Part shown: positions 48,828 through 61,609 of the stretch, piece by piece
Layout: every line of letters starts with the position of its first letter
Position numbering within the stretch: position 1 is the first letter of the stretch
Source: Linnemannia elongata
Taxonomy: Eukaryota; Mortierellomycota; Mortierellomycetes; Mortierellales; Mortierellaceae
NCBI GenBank assembly: GCA_036320915.1
Contig: JAXBDG010000005.1
Location: 930,001-994,000 of the forward strand
Direction: 5' to 3'
Length of the DNA stretch: 64,000 nucleotides
Program-made: the position numbers and the translations under genes
The notes under the pieces: model-generated
Told to the model about the DNA's origin: nothing
The model's database searches: none
The model's input: the letters and a program-made list of their open reading frames with translations, nothing else

Positions 48828-50042
48828 TCAGGGTGCCGTTCTCACAAACTTCAAAATGAAGAGCTTTTCTCTTCCTGCAAGGCGAGTCCTTACAACCTAG
48901 CGTGTGTTAAAGGAAAGGGAAGTTAGCAAAGTACGATATGTTGTTCACCAACAACCACCAACACAAACAATCGACTGATAACTATAAAACCTACACTTGA
49001 ATCGAAGCCTTCGTTCTTCATGATCTCGCGGATCTCGTCTGGCTTATTCTCGTTCACCACAACCATATAGAACGCCCCCTTTGCCGAGAGCAACCGCTAG
49101 AAAGATTTCAAAAACCAATTGATTGTGTCAGCGACTAATAGTCATCCAACAGCCATTCGATAAAAACAATTGAACTAGGCTTACCTTGATGTATGGCAAG
49201 AACTCGTCAATCACTTCGCGACCGTCAATTCCACCTGCCCAGGCTGCCTCGACAGAGTGTGATCCGACTTCCTCGGAAGGGGTCAGTACATAGGGTGGGT
49301 TGAAGTACATCAAGTCGATCTGTCCCTCGAGACGAGGAAGCAGCCCGCTTACAAGATGTGTCTCGATGATATCAACTGAGAGCTATGGTAAAATAAAACC
49401 ACAAGCAATAGCGTTGAATAAGATAGCCCTGGAAACTCATGTTCAGGCGGACTTTGTAGGACTCTAGCGGCGAGTATGTACCTGATTTTGCTTTGCGGTG
49501 CCTTGTGTGGCTCTTGCTGCCTTGGGGTTGATATCAGTGCAGTACTTCACTACACGTTGCAAACGGAGAGATGTTATGTTAGTTAACTCAATTCGTGGAT
49601 CAATTGCAAATAGTGCAAAGAGCATTAGCCCCGATCTTACAGCAGTTCGATTCTCCGAGGATTTTGCCCACAAAAGCAGTGACACAGCCGGAGCCAGATC
49701 TAAGGAATGATAAAATAATCTGATCAATTGAGGGTTCTAAGTATCGCCACTCATTTACACAATAAAACAAGAGTATCAAGCCTTTACCCGATCTCCAGCG
49801 AAATGGTCGGTTGGAGCTCCTTCAAGAAGTTAACCTCATCCTCAAACGCGTCCAAGAATAGGAATGTATCCTCTAATAAAGTATGGTATGGTGTTTGAAA
49901 GGAAGGTGTTAAAGGGTTTGCCTGAAGTGCAGTGTTCGGCCATTCAGAGTGCAGGTATGCAAAAGCTCTGATTACCAGCCGGCTCGTAGACGAACTCGTA
50001 GTCCTTGCGTTTGAGATGTGAGAGGTCAGGAGTGGGCAGCAT
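48828..50042 (-). CDS. MTQ2: eRF1 glutamine methyltransferase Mtq2 (HEMK2/N6AMT1 family)
   Basis: Seven exons: 50042-49976, 49872-49788, 49699-49641, 49549-49482, 49382-49185, 49096-48995 and 48896-48828, giving 215 residues against 214 for human HEMK2. The start is MLPTPDLSHL. Motif I reads LEIGSGSGCVTAFVG (about 48-62); the ribose-binding acid is in YCTDINPKAA. The catalytic NPPY is at about 121-124, followed by GSHSVEAAWAGGIDGREV. The short last exon, VVRTRLAGREKLFILKF, supplies the conserved C-terminus. With Trm112 this family methylates the Gln of the GGQ loop of release factor eRF1. The gene is divergent from Bdp1, with 493 bases between the starts. Confidence 0.93.
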
Positions 50043-50535
50043 GGTGAATTGTGAGGAATGAGTGTGCAAAGGCAAAAGGTGAATGATCTCTTCGTTAACC
50101 TTGTGATCAACCCGAGTTGAAAAAATTGGTGGCAGAGTGACCGCTTTGTGATCCTGGCAAGGGGTTAACTTGTCGGATCGCTTGCAGGCTACAGCTCTAC
50201 AGCTCCTGTCATTAGTTACAGTCTATTTCTCTCTTCTGCTTGATACCTTGGGTCCATCTCAATGCCATATTTATTCACAAAAGCTACAAAAGTAGCGACA
50301 AAAGTAGCTCCTTCGTAATCGCCAGTCGTAGTTGTCGCTCTCTGCCTGGCCTGTTCAACTCCAGTTTCTCTGCCAAGTTGGTGGCAAAAAAAATGGGCGC
50401 CTCCAACCTTCCTGATGAGACAAGCCACCGTCAAATTTGTTTTTGACACTCCTTGGCCTGGGCTAAAGAATAGAAGCTGGTTCTCTCCTTCTTTCAACTT
50501 CCCCCTCGCACGACAACCCTACCAACGAACTTGCA

Positions 50536-52569
50536 ATGTCGGGCATCAGCACTCGCATCGGTAAGGCACATCTCCATCAACATAAGCAATACCTCTCTGT
50601 TCTTCTCCAGCAACAACGACACCTCCTACCGTACAAAGTCATCACCATCACTAACGTATTTTCAAAATAAAAACAATGACAATGGATAGACAAGGGCACA
50701 ACTAGGTTCGCTCCAAAACTCAAGGCACGGCCCAACCGCGGCAAGGCCGCAGCCGCCTCGGAAGATGGAACACCCACACAAACACCCTCTATCGATGGCA
50801 GTGACACCGGATCCTTTGGCGCATCCTTGACAGAGTCCGACATAGGAAGCACTAGCAACAACAATACCGGCAACTCTACCCTGTCTACAGTACCAGAGAA
50901 ATCAGCTGCTGGAACAGCTTCAAGGAGACTTTCGACCGCTACACTCATGTCTCCACCTTCATCTAATATCCGTGTTATGGGCACACCTAAATCACCCGTC
51001 TTCTCACCTACAAAGGTGGTGTCAAAACCTGCTCAGGAGATCCAAACCCCTTCCTCCTCGTCCTCCGCCTTCGCCTCCTCCTCCTCCTCGCATACGCCCA
51101 AACCAGTTGCAGTCGCCATTATCCCAGGATCTTCTTCGTTAGCTACAAAACCACCCGCCGTCAAGGGAGGAGCTTCTGTCATCTCTCTCCCATCAACAAG
51201 GGGCCGCGCCGAATCTGAAGATATCTCTGGAGAAGACGAAGAAGACGACAACGACGGCTTTACTCCACCCAAGAAAAAGGCAAAGGCCAAATATATCCGA
51301 CCCAAGAACAATCGCTTCGGAGTAGGGGCAGCAGAAGAGCCACAGCTGACGGAGGATGGTGAGGAAATTGTGCCCGACTACTCGGATACGCCCATGTACG
51401 AGTTTGTCAAGGATATGGGCACAGGACGGAGATCAAAGATTTTCTTGGAGCACCAAAAGATTATGGATGAGAAGAGACGAGTCAAGCGGCAAGAAAAGAT
51501 TAATCGTGAGATGCGGATTGCAGAGGGACGGGAGCCTTCAGAAACACCGACTCCCGAGGGCGAGGAGGATGAAGAATATCCTGAGGGCGAGGACGATAAC
51601 ACGTCTGTCAAGAAGGACGAGAAGGACAAGCAGCGCGCCAAATCAGAGACCGTAACACCAAAGGCTGCTCCAGTGAAAACGTAAGTTGCAAAGGTATCAT
51701 GTTTGCCATTGCTCATAGTTTTGAAGAGTGAAGGAAAATTAAGGATTAACATCATATTTATTTATTTATTTACAATCTTAGATTTGCTCCGCAGGTGCGA
51801 GTTGTTGATGGACGCATTGAGCTGGACATGGATTCTTTGACAGTCGACCATGCCGTTGTGGATGCAGCGGATCACTTGGAACCCTTGGAGTATGTCGATG
51901 AATCCGCAGCGACACGCTTCACCAACAGCGCTAGTTATTCGAAAAAGAACAAGTCTGAGAAATGGTCCGAGGAAGATACAGAACTCTTTTTTGAGGTGAG
52001 CTCCCTTGTGTTTATTCCTCCAGAGTCATGTTATTATTTTAATGGAGGGATGTGGAGGATAGTGGTTCTGACAGACTTGGGCGTTTATCGATGTCATTAA
52101 TAGGCATTGTCACAGTGGGGAACAGACTTTGGGATTATTTGCAAGATATTCCCCAAGAAGTCGCGTATTGCTATCAGAAACAAGTTCAAGCGCGAGGACC
52201 GCATCAACCATGCACGAGTCGAGCAGGCGTTAAACAAGAAAACCCCTATTGGTAAATATCACGAAACTTCTTGGAGTGCTTAAGAAGAAGAAGGGAGGCA
52301 GACTTTAGATACTAACATTGTCCGTCCTTTTTTGTCTGCAAATGAAAACTTTTATAGATCTGGAGTCATATTCTCAGATGACAAACACAGAGTTCCCTGA
52401 GGTGGACGAGCTCGGTCTTGTCAAGAAGCCAGAAGAGGACGGGGAGGAGCCACTGTTTGACCCAGCTTTTGAGGACGAATATGGCGATGAATATGCAGAT
52501 GAGGTAATGGAGCCACAGGAAGAAATCGTTGAAGACGAAGGCGGTGAGGAAATCGTCGGATCCATTTGA
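50536..52569 (+). CDS. BDP1: TFIIIB subunit Bdp1 (B'')
   Basis: Five exons, 50536-50560, 50690-51680, 51782-51995, 52104-52251 and 52358-52569, give 529 residues. Exon 1 is 25 bases (MSGISTRI). The N-terminal half is Ser/Thr/Pro-rich and disordered. A conserved block, VPDYSDTPMYEFVKDMGTGR, then RSKIFLEHQK, precedes an acidic and basic linker. The extended SANT domain is at about 397-450: KWSEEDTELFFEALSQWGTD, FGIICKIFPKKSRIAIRNKF, KREDRINHARVEQAL. The tail is acidic. Bdp1 joins TBP and Brf1 on RNA polymerase III promoters and helps open DNA. The frame at the exon 3-4 and 4-5 junctions is fixed by the SANT match. Confidence 0.93.
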
Positions 52570-52793
52570 TAGACCACTGTATGATAAGAAAAAAAAAACA
52601 TGTAAAACGATAATTAAAAAACACGTAAAACAATGACGAAAACGTGGTGGTTGATATGTTTTGAGTATGTACAATCGCGAAGAAGGCGATGGAAAAGCAC
52701 TTTTTGTATTTTATTATTTCTTTTGTTTTGGTATCGACAATCATCAACTCTTTTGGACGTTGTGGTTATTTTTTTTTTTGTCTCTTCCGTTTT

Positions 52794-55700
52794 TTAAAGC
52801 TTGGAGGAGCCATCGGCCTTCTTGATGAACTGGGCAATGGAGTGAGCAATAGAGTAGGTGGTCAACATGGGGTTGACGCCGCTGGCAGTTGGGAAGACTG
52901 AGGCATCGGCAACATACAGACCCTTGACTTCCCAGGTCTCTCCTGTAGGTTTGACAGCGGATGTCTTGGGGTTGTTACCCATGCGGCTGAAGAAAAAAAG
53001 AAGAAAACGATGTCAGGTTCAGTTTCTATTGTCACGTTGAGACAAGGAAAAGGAAAGAAGACAAAGGAACAAAAAAAAAAAAAAAAAAAAAAAAAAAGGA
53101 ACGTACCAGGATCCCATTTGGTGGGCGCTACCGATGGTAGCCGAGCCGGGCTTGATGGATTCGCGTACTACGGCCTTGAGGTACTTCTTGAACTCGGGAT
53201 CTTCAACTCCAAGATCCGATTTAACCGTGAATTCAGGAATGAAACGTTGGCAGGTCCAGACTTTCTTGGCACCAGCAGCGACCAAGAGGCTCAAGGAACG
53301 CTCAATGCCCTCCTCCAGCGACAGAGTATCGTGTTTAGAGACCGTGTAGTTGATACGAGGCAGGCCATCGGCACCGTTCACGATCGATCCTCCATCACGG
53401 TCGCGACTGAGAACAATGAGGGGTACGATATGGTTGAGGTTCAGCATAGCTCCCTTGTATGCGGCCGCGTTTTCCCACTTGACAAAAACGGCGTTGAGTC
53501 CTGGGTGGTGCGAAGGGACCTCAATCTTAGATCCATAGCCGTGTCCGTCAGTGTTTTCTGCAACCGTCGTCAGCTAATAGATTTATCATATGCCAACAAA
53601 AGATCGATCGTCCCCAAGAAAAAAGAAAGTTAGGAAAGTGAACAGAAAATAGAGCTTCAAAGTGAACATGAAAGGACTACTTTCCAAATTCGACAACCAC
53701 ATCTGAAACTTACAGCGGTCATGATGGAGCCCTGGTAGCAGTCAACGCGCTGCTCAAACTCGCCAAAGACATACGAGACAGGGTGAAGGTGCAAGTTCTG
53801 TCCAATGTTCTTGTTCTTCAGTCCACTGCGTTTCAAGAGCGAGGGCGTGTGGATCGATCCCGAAGAGACAACAACCTTGGAAGCCCGGATGGTGAACTTG
53901 CGTCCGTTTTGAGTACCAATAACTCCAACAGCCTTGCCCTTCTCGATCAAGACGCGATCAACAAAGGAATCCTGCATGAACTTGGCGCCATGCTCCTTTG
54001 CGTCTGCCAAGAAGGTCATCATTGTTCCTTGCTTTTCTCCGAATCGGCAGCCGAATCCGCACCATCCGCAAGAGTGCTCCTGACCGCCCGTGTTCTGGGG
54101 GATGTTCTTGGTGGGGTATCCGAGCTTACGGCAGCCTTCCAACAAGAGCGAGTTAGCGGTGTTGTGCTTGATGTATTTGTCCGAGATATTGAGGCGGGCG
54201 GTGATGGCGTCAATGGATTCTTGGTAGGCGGGGGTGTTGAAGTGAGGAAGTCCCTGCTTGGCCCACTCTTCGCGAACATAGTGGGGGAGCTAAAGAAATG
54301 AATTAAACAGAAAAAGTTGTGAGCCGACTTGATTGCAGTGAGCACAAAAGGCGTAGTAGAATTGGTTTGTGGAGTCAAAAGTCAAGAAGGTGACCGTGGG
54401 CCCCAACAACCATTGCAAAACAAAAGCTGGACAATTACCTGAAGGGATGCGCACCAGTTGACGGTGGTTCCACCGCCCCAGGTGCCACCAGCAAGAATGG
54501 TTACAGCTCCGTCCGAGCTGGTCAATGAACCGCCTAATGAACGGCACAACCAAAAATGGGAGCATATTTAGGAAGGATTGGTTAGTACATGTTTTTAGCA
54601 CATGCACATGCAGGTGCTCCTTTTGTTGTCGTTACATTCACAAGTATCTCCCTTTTGCCCCATTTTGTCAATGCATCCAATTGGCGTTGTTAATGTCAGA
54701 TGTCTTCGTTTTCTGTCTTCGTGTGTATGTTTGCGTGTATTCTGTGGTGAGAAGAGGGTGAGACTTTTACTTTGAGCAAACATTTCGAGCACCCAATTCC
54801 CCCTCTCATTTCTGTTCTCTTCTCTCCGAGAGAAGGGACCCATACATAAAACTCAAAAATCGCTCTTGTACCAATTGCAGTAAAATAAAAACTTGGTTTA
54901 CTTCTCCAACCAAAGTGAACAATGCCCGTTATCAACCACAACCCACACTTCAACGTCAAAAAATGCTTAAAAAGAAAACCACACAAGCTACTATTCTGGT
55001 TCTGATCTTACCGTTCTCATAGAGGTTGGTGAAACCATCCGACTGGACAAGAGTCAACTCACTCTGCTGGTAATGGTGGCCTTTCTCAATCACAATAACA
55101 CGCTTTCCAGCCTTGGAAAGCTCGGCTGCCATCACTCCACCTCCGGCACCCGATCCAACAATCACCACATCATACGACTGCTCAAGACCCTGTGGAGGGA
55201 CCTGAATAAAGTCGTATATAGGGAAAGTCTTTGAAGTGAAGCGGTCAGAGTGCATCTCGGGATCAGCTCCAGGGTAGCCCATTGCGCGTTGGGCTGACTC
55301 AACGGGGTGGGAGAAGTAGCTGATACCGGCCAAGGTCAACATGGCACGGGAAAAGATACGGAGCTTGCCAATCATGCTGGTGGACCATCCAAGAACGATC
55401 TGGGTGCGCTGCTCACGAGAGAGCGAGGCAAACTCGCCGTAGGTTCCTCCAAGAGCTAATGTTCCCACCCTTCAGGTGCAATTGGTCAATGAGTAAGGAC
55501 AGAAAGAAAGGAAAATAGAAAGCAGAATGCATGAGTAGGAGTTGAAAATGGGGATCGAAGGAGAGTTTGATGGGAGTGGGCTGAGCTAAGTTTGAGGTAT
55601 TGTGTAGAGGTTTTCGTTGCCTTACTTGGTGTTAAGGACCTTGAAGACGGTGCCGAGTTCGTCAATCTTTTCTGCAGGAAGAGAGTGCAACTTGTCAATG

Positions 55701-55903
55701 ACGAGGCGTCCGAGGTCCTCGTTCATGATGCCAGACTTTCCAAAGGCACGGAGGGTGTCGTCGTTGGTGCCATTGGAGTGTTTGCGAACAAAGTCCTCGA
55801 GTTCCTGACCGGTGAGTTCGGGGATGAAGGTGTCGATAATGGCGTAGACAACCTTGATTTGGTCGTCTGTCAATCTGGGTTTAGGTGGAGGTGCAGCGGG
55901 CAT
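52794..55903 (-). CDS. Long-chain fatty alcohol oxidase (GMC oxidoreductase)
   Basis: Six exons, 55903-55626, 55469-55012, 54533-54439, 54289-53714, 53573-53107 and 52986-52794, give 688 residues. The N-terminal helical extension resembles fatty alcohol oxidases. The FAD dinucleotide-binding motif DVVIVGSGAGGGVMAAEL begins near residue 193, with E-K-G following the next strand. The flavin loop reads GGTWGGGTTVNW. A Cys-rich HSCGWCGFGCRFG segment is typical of FAO enzymes. The C-terminal motif HQMGSCRMG spans the last intron; the splice creates its Cys (about 625). The ending GLYVADASVFPTASGVNP holds the GMC signature. The enzyme oxidises long-chain alcohols to aldehydes, probably for omega-oxidation. 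I see no clear peroxisomal tripeptide at the C-terminus (SKL-like: it ends SSKL), which would in fact fit a PTS1 signal. Confidence 0.92.
53071..53097. repeat. 27-base poly-A tract inside an intron
   Basis: An uninterrupted A run on the plus strand (T on the transcript strand), in the last intron of the alcohol oxidase gene. On the transcript it would be an extreme polypyrimidine stretch close after the donor. Confidence 0.9.
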
Positions 55904-57089
55904 GGTGTTAAAGGAGAAGGAGTAAGTCTAAGGGAGGGAGGGAGAGGAAGAAGAAGAAGGAGAAGAAGAAGAAGAGATAGAAAGAGGAAGGGGTCGGTCT
56001 AGTTTTTTAAGTAGGAATGAAGAGTATCGGCACTTGATTCTACCGAGGGAAGGTAAGGTGAGAGGTCCGAGTGTATAACTGACGGTTGGACGACTATTTT
56101 GTTGCACGAAGAGGGAGGAAGGTGATGAGCAAAGCGAAGGAAAGAACGCGCGAGAATGAATGTGAGTGAATGAAAGGATGGAGAATGGAGAAAACGAACA
56201 AAATAAAAAGTAAAAGAGAAATAAGAAAGTGGAGGTTAGTTCCCTTTTGTACTATTTGTGGGGAGTGGACGGAAAGACCAGTTTGGTCCAGTCCCGCCTA
56301 TTCCATTTGACAACACTCTTTTCTTGCCCCTACAACCGTCAAATGGACTTGCGCCGTGCCTGATTTGAAGTTGAGGAGAGGGAAGGGGATCTATCATAGC
56401 CACGCCTGCAACCCTCTCTAATTGCCGTCTAATGTATGTGGTCTTGGCTGACACAACTTCGCTTCACAGAAATGTCCTCGGTTCCGACCCATCGGCTTCG
56501 GCTCACTCTTCCTCCTCCTTTACAAGACACAAGGCCGGTGCGCGATCGCTCCGGACCAATGGTTCTTCTCTTGGTCGTACAACCACTTTGGTTCTTGGTC
56601 TTTCACTCACTCGTATATAGTTTCATAGAAAACATTGACTTACTCACCCGACCGAAACCCACTGACCTCCACTACTTTTCTCGCGTTCGCTGTCCCCATC
56701 ACAATTTCTTAATTTTTTTATTTTATTTTTTTTGCAATACACGTTTTTTCTCCACCTCCCTTAAGGTTACCACTGCAACAAACATTTGTAACTCCATTAG
56801 GTGAATGTTCTTTCTAACCTCTTCAACCTTTGTTCCACCGCGCCTACCGCAATTTCTGACAGTGTGTATATTCAGACAACAGCTGCAAGCTGTTCTTCCA
56901 GCAGCATCTAGGAAAAGGTTTGAAGCAAGAGCACAGGAGTACAAATGATTGGGTTCTAACGTTGCCTGAAGGGTTGCTAAGCCACTACAAATCATTTTTT
57001 TATTTGCCCTACGCGACTGAACCTTCTGCAACTCTTTTCTCGACATCTTTGCCTTTTCTACATCGCCACCCATCCTCACAACCAATATA
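55904..57089. other. Divergent promoter region between alcohol oxidase and Prp4
   Basis: Nearly 1.2 kb with purine-rich sequence near the oxidase start (55920-56000) and pyrimidine-rich sequence towards Prp4 (56480-56760). Several short frames are open but show no domain. I see no RNA gene. Confidence 0.6.
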
Positions 57090-59419
57090 ATGGACGGCAC
57101 AAACGGAAAACCACCAGCAGGCCGCATTTACTTTGGCTCGCTCGAGGACGTCGAGGCAAGGAACCGTCAGGCCGCAGCCGCCGCAGCAGCTGCTGATCCC
57201 GTCCCTGCCCCATCACAACCCAAAGGAACCACCCTCGACAACCTCAGTAAGCACTCTACAGGATTCTTTTTGTTCAGGAGAATACGAAGACAATACGGGA
57301 GGAAAGCAACTCACTTTATACTACGATCCTAATTGACATATAATAGAGGTGGACAATAAGTATGAGCTCGCAGACTCGTCCAAGCGCGCAAGAGACCAGC
57401 ACATGGATGTCATAGAGATGTTCGAGCGAAAGAAGCGAGCAAGGACAGTTGTCGTTCCAACAGACGACAAGAAAGTCAGAGAAAAGCTTCGGGAACTCGA
57501 CGAACCCGTTTGCCTTTTCGCTGAAGATGTATGTAACAGGATCTTGCTCGCTGCTTTTGTCTTTCGTGAATGAACGTCTTGAGAAGCGGGAGTCGTTTAC
57601 AACAACGAAACACTAATCGATCAACATGCACTCAAACTCGCTATAGAATATGGATCGACGAGCACGTCTCAGACATTTGTTGGCAAAGGATACAGTTATT
57701 GAAGGAGCTGATGAAAAGATGGCTTCAGGAGACGAGGAAGGCGAGAGTGGCTCAGATGAGGACGAGGTATTGTCCTATACTTTCAGTTGACATGAGTGCA
57801 TTGCAATCAATCGGATCTTGCTTTCAAAGGTATTGACATACATCTTATATTTGTACAATAGGAAGTATACACTCCAGGAACAGACAGTCTATTGAAAGCA
57901 AGACGGGATATTGCTCACTACTCTCTGCCTAAGTAAGGATTACCAATTAATTCGACATCCATTTATGAAAGAGTGGATCCGCAAAAAGATTCAACTACTA
58001 ACGATGTAACTAATGCTATTTCTTGTTGGCTATTAGGGCTGCTGAGAGAGTTAAGAGGCAGAATGCAGAAACCGAGATCCCGATTGGCGTGTTTAAAGCA
58101 ATGCGCGCTGAAGAGTTTGGAAAACTGATGGTAATGGTCTTTGCTAGTTTTGTTGCAAACGACATTAGATCGACAACTGTAGTGAAAACGGATACTAAGC
58201 CATTAACACGTTCTTTTCACATAGACATACGCAAACCACTCGTCGCAGATCGGTGATGACAGGCCGCTTTCTCAATGCGCATTTTCACCCGATAGTCAAT
58301 ACTTGGCAACAGGATCATTCGGAGGACTCTGCAAGATCTGGAGTGTAGCCGATTCAAAACTTTCGCATACATTAAGAGGTAGTTATTGCAACCAAACAAG
58401 ACAAATGGGCAAACATTAGATCTCTATGGATATGAACATGTATTAATTATGCCTTTCATGTTGCTGATAGGTCACACGGACAAGATTGGAGGACTCAAGT
58501 GGCACCCAAAGGCACATATCAGTCAGGATCGTGGAGCAGTGAACCTCGCCTCGGGAGGAGGAGACGGCATTGTGAACCTGTGGTCACTCGAAAGGTATGC
58601 TTGCGATATATGTCGTTCCTAGGCATCGTCTGTCATATCCAACCCCGCTTTTTGCACACATCTTACTAACTCTGTAACTATCTGTATTTTTATTTTCAAC
58701 TTCACAGCGACACACCGATCCAGTCGTTGAAGGGCCATGAGGCCAGAGTTGCTCGTATTGGATTCCACCCAATGGGTCGCTTTTTGGGCAGCGCAGGATT
58801 CGACGGAACATGGAGACTGTGGGATATTGAGGCTGGAACAGAGGTCTTGACACAACGTGGACATTCTCGAGAAGTGTACGCGATTGGATTCCAGTGCGAT
58901 GGATCGTTAGTTGCAACGGGAGGTCTGGATGCTGTCGGAAGAGTATGGGATCTGAGGACAGGACGGTCAGCGTTGACGATGGAGGGACATGTGTCTGATA
59001 TTCTGGGTATTGACTTTTCGCCTAACGGTTACCAGATCGCCACCGGAAGTGCAGACAATACTATCCGAATCTGGGACTTGAGGGCACTCCGGTCGATCCA
59101 TTCCATCCCTGCTCATACCAACCTCGTCTCGGATATCAAGTTCTTTGCTGGATCGCCGTATGAAAATGACCCTGATGCAAGGATGCATGTTGAAGGAGAG
59201 GAGCCACGGCCGAGCAAGAGCGGACTGTACCTCGGAAGCAGCAGTTTCGACGGCACGATCAAGGTCTGGAGTGCTGATGACTGGAAGCTTCAGAAGAGTT
59301 TGGTGGGACATACTGGCAAGGTCAGCGGCATCGACATTTCCAACGATGGTCGCTACATTGGCTCTACTGGGTTTGATAGAACATTCAAGCTCTGGGCACC
59401 CGAAGCCGCCGACTATTAG
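57090..59419 (+). CDS. PRP4: U4/U6 snRNP protein Prp4 (PRPF4), WD40
   Basis: Eight exons: 57090-57246, 57347-57528, 57647-57766, 57862-57932, 58037-58130, 58225-58378, 58471-58594 and 58708-59419, giving 537 residues. The N-terminus is Ala-rich. The SFM (splicing factor motif) crosses the exon 2-3 junction: [14 protein letters not shown], then [14 protein letters not shown] (about 100-127). WD40 repeats fill residues 209-537. Examples are [53 protein letters not shown] and [20 protein letters not shown], a seven-bladed propeller. Prp4 is a core of the U4/U6 di-snRNP, with Prp3. With U2AF65 this makes two splicing factors within 12 kb, which I take as coincidence. Confidence 0.93.
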
Positions 59420-60700
59420 TACCATAAACCTTTCCTCTACTCCCCTCACGATCAATCGATACTTTTCTGGTAGTTTTGTTGTTGACGATATCCTTCGATC
59501 GCCTTCCTTTTCACGATATGGATCTCCTCGCACAATTCGATCGATCTTCGCATCCGTCGTTTTTCTTTCTGATCTTGACAACTCATTCTGTGAATATGAA
59601 TCTCCTCTCGTAGCTCTATACCCCTCTTCTCATCCATCCTCTTCTCATCCATCCTCTTCTTTCTTCGTGATGATCTCTTCTAATCCAATCCACACCACTT
59701 CATAACATCCCCAACTTGCATCCATTGATATTCGATTATGCCTTTTGTTTTTAAATAAGAGAGAGGATGTGCCGCTCACTCAAATCGCCAAAGGTAATGG
59801 GCTGATCCGGGGCCATGGTTAAAAGTCCCCAGAGTCCCGACCCAACAAGGGGTTCCAGGGCGATCTGCAGCGATGACATACCTGGATCCTTTCCAGACCA
59901 CAATAATAACACGTTCCAACAATCCTTCTCTATCCTTCCATACCTCCTTCTCGGCAAGAGTCTTTCTTCTGTTTCGAGTATACGTGAGTAAACAAGTAAT
60001 AAGATGACCCTTGTGAGAAGAGAGATATATGTGAAAGGAAAGAGTGGAAAGAAGGAAATGTGCGTTTTTGAGGAAGGATGGATTGCAGGCTGATTGTGTC
60101 TTTCTCCGATCGTTTAACTCGCGACTCTGATGAATGAGCAAGACGGAGGTGATTATGAGGGAGAAGGTTAAAGAAAAAAGAAAAGAAAAAAATTTGTCGA
60201 ATAGTTTTATTGTTTGTTGCTCGAAGCTTTTGCTTTCGAGTGACTTACTGTTAGAAAATAATCGGATCGCTTGTTCTGCGAGGAGGCTCCGTGGTCGGTC
60301 ACTTTGGTGGCGCACTCGGAGTAGGTTTCCTGGAGCCGATTCGAGGTCCGAACTTATTGAAGAAGGGTTCGACGCAAAACGATCACATTCATGCATGCAC
60401 TATAAGGACTGGCCAGGAAAGATGACTGCCAGTTGGAGGCAAGTTTCTCTCAAACGTGCTTCACCGGTGTTTTTGTAATCATTGATCACGAAAAGGTATC
60501 AGGAAAAAAAAAAAATGAAATAAAAGGACTGCACCCTAATTTTATTTTTTATTTTTTTTTCACCTTTGCTTCTTTTCTCTTCTCACGGTTACTTACTTCG
60601 ACCCTCCCTTCCTCAACCGTTACTACTCCCCTTCGCTACCTTTCTCATTCTCCACTCTTCACTTTATCTCTCCCCTCTCCCCTCTCAACCTTACATCACA
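59420..60700. other. Intergenic region between Prp4 and the VAP-like gene
   Basis: Tandem-like 14-base units (CTCTTCTCATCCAT) occur around 59630-59660. A 206-codon minus-strand frame at 59776-60396 has no recognisable domain and mixes low-complexity pieces, so I do not call it. A pyrimidine-rich leader (60570-60700) precedes the VAP-like start. I looked for tRNA boxes without success. Confidence 0.55.
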
Positions 60701-61572
60701 ATGTCAACAACTTCACAGCTACAACAACCAGACTCACAACAAGAATGCAGCACCTCTCCTTCCAACGAAATCCTCCGGATATCACCTCAGCAGTTCCACT
60801 TCACAGGTACATCCTTTTCCTGACTGGAAAAACAAGGGATACTCTTTCATCACCAAGAGCTTGCTCTTGACTTTATCGAAGCAGAAAATAACAGAAAATA
60901 ACGGCAACTTCTGGCCCGACTGTTCACAAAAACACAAAGACAGGGCTCGGACACTTTTTGTTATTATTACATCACTCTCGCTACTTCTCCTCCAGATCAC
61001 CTCGAGTTTTTCTTTTTTTTTTCTTTTCTCTTTTCCTGTCGTCAATACCGCAGTTACCCTTCTTCACTGTCATCATATTCTGAGCGCCAAGTCTTTTGCT
61101 GGTCATCTTGGATTTTCAAATGAGGGAAGGGGGTGGTTGTAGGTTGAGATGTGAGGAAAGAAAAAATGAGTGTATGTGGGGAGGGGGGATGACTCTATAA
61201 TGGGCTTGTGCACCCAACCAACCAGCAACGCATCTCCCTTTTGTGGAAGAATACACAAACAAAAACATCGTGGCATATCGTGCACGGTTGGTTGGCTCCA
61301 ATAAGAGAAGGAAAAAAAAAAAAGGTTCCGCCAACTGGAAGTGCGGGTTGTGGTATGTGTTCTTGTTGCACGCGCATTGGATATCGAGCACAGATTGGTC
61401 CAAGCATATTTTTTTCTTTTGTGAATGAGTACAGTGAGTACAGTATGGATGGTGGACATTCCCCCTCTTATCGCTTGCTGAACAGTGGGTGTCGACTTCG
61501 ATGACAAAGACAAGGACAAGGAGGGTTGACAATCTGTGGAAAACATGGCCTTGAGGTCACGGTTTGTCTCTA

Positions 61573-61609
<37 letters not shown>

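Noticed and set aside
57090..59419. A functional splicing cluster with U2AF65
   Set aside because: The two genes are 8 kb apart with unrelated genes between; fungal gene order rarely groups spliceosome genes.
59776..60396. 206-codon minus-strand frame
   Set aside because: No recognisable domain, mixed low-complexity segments, and the pyrimidine-rich leader and 3' regions around it explain its openness.
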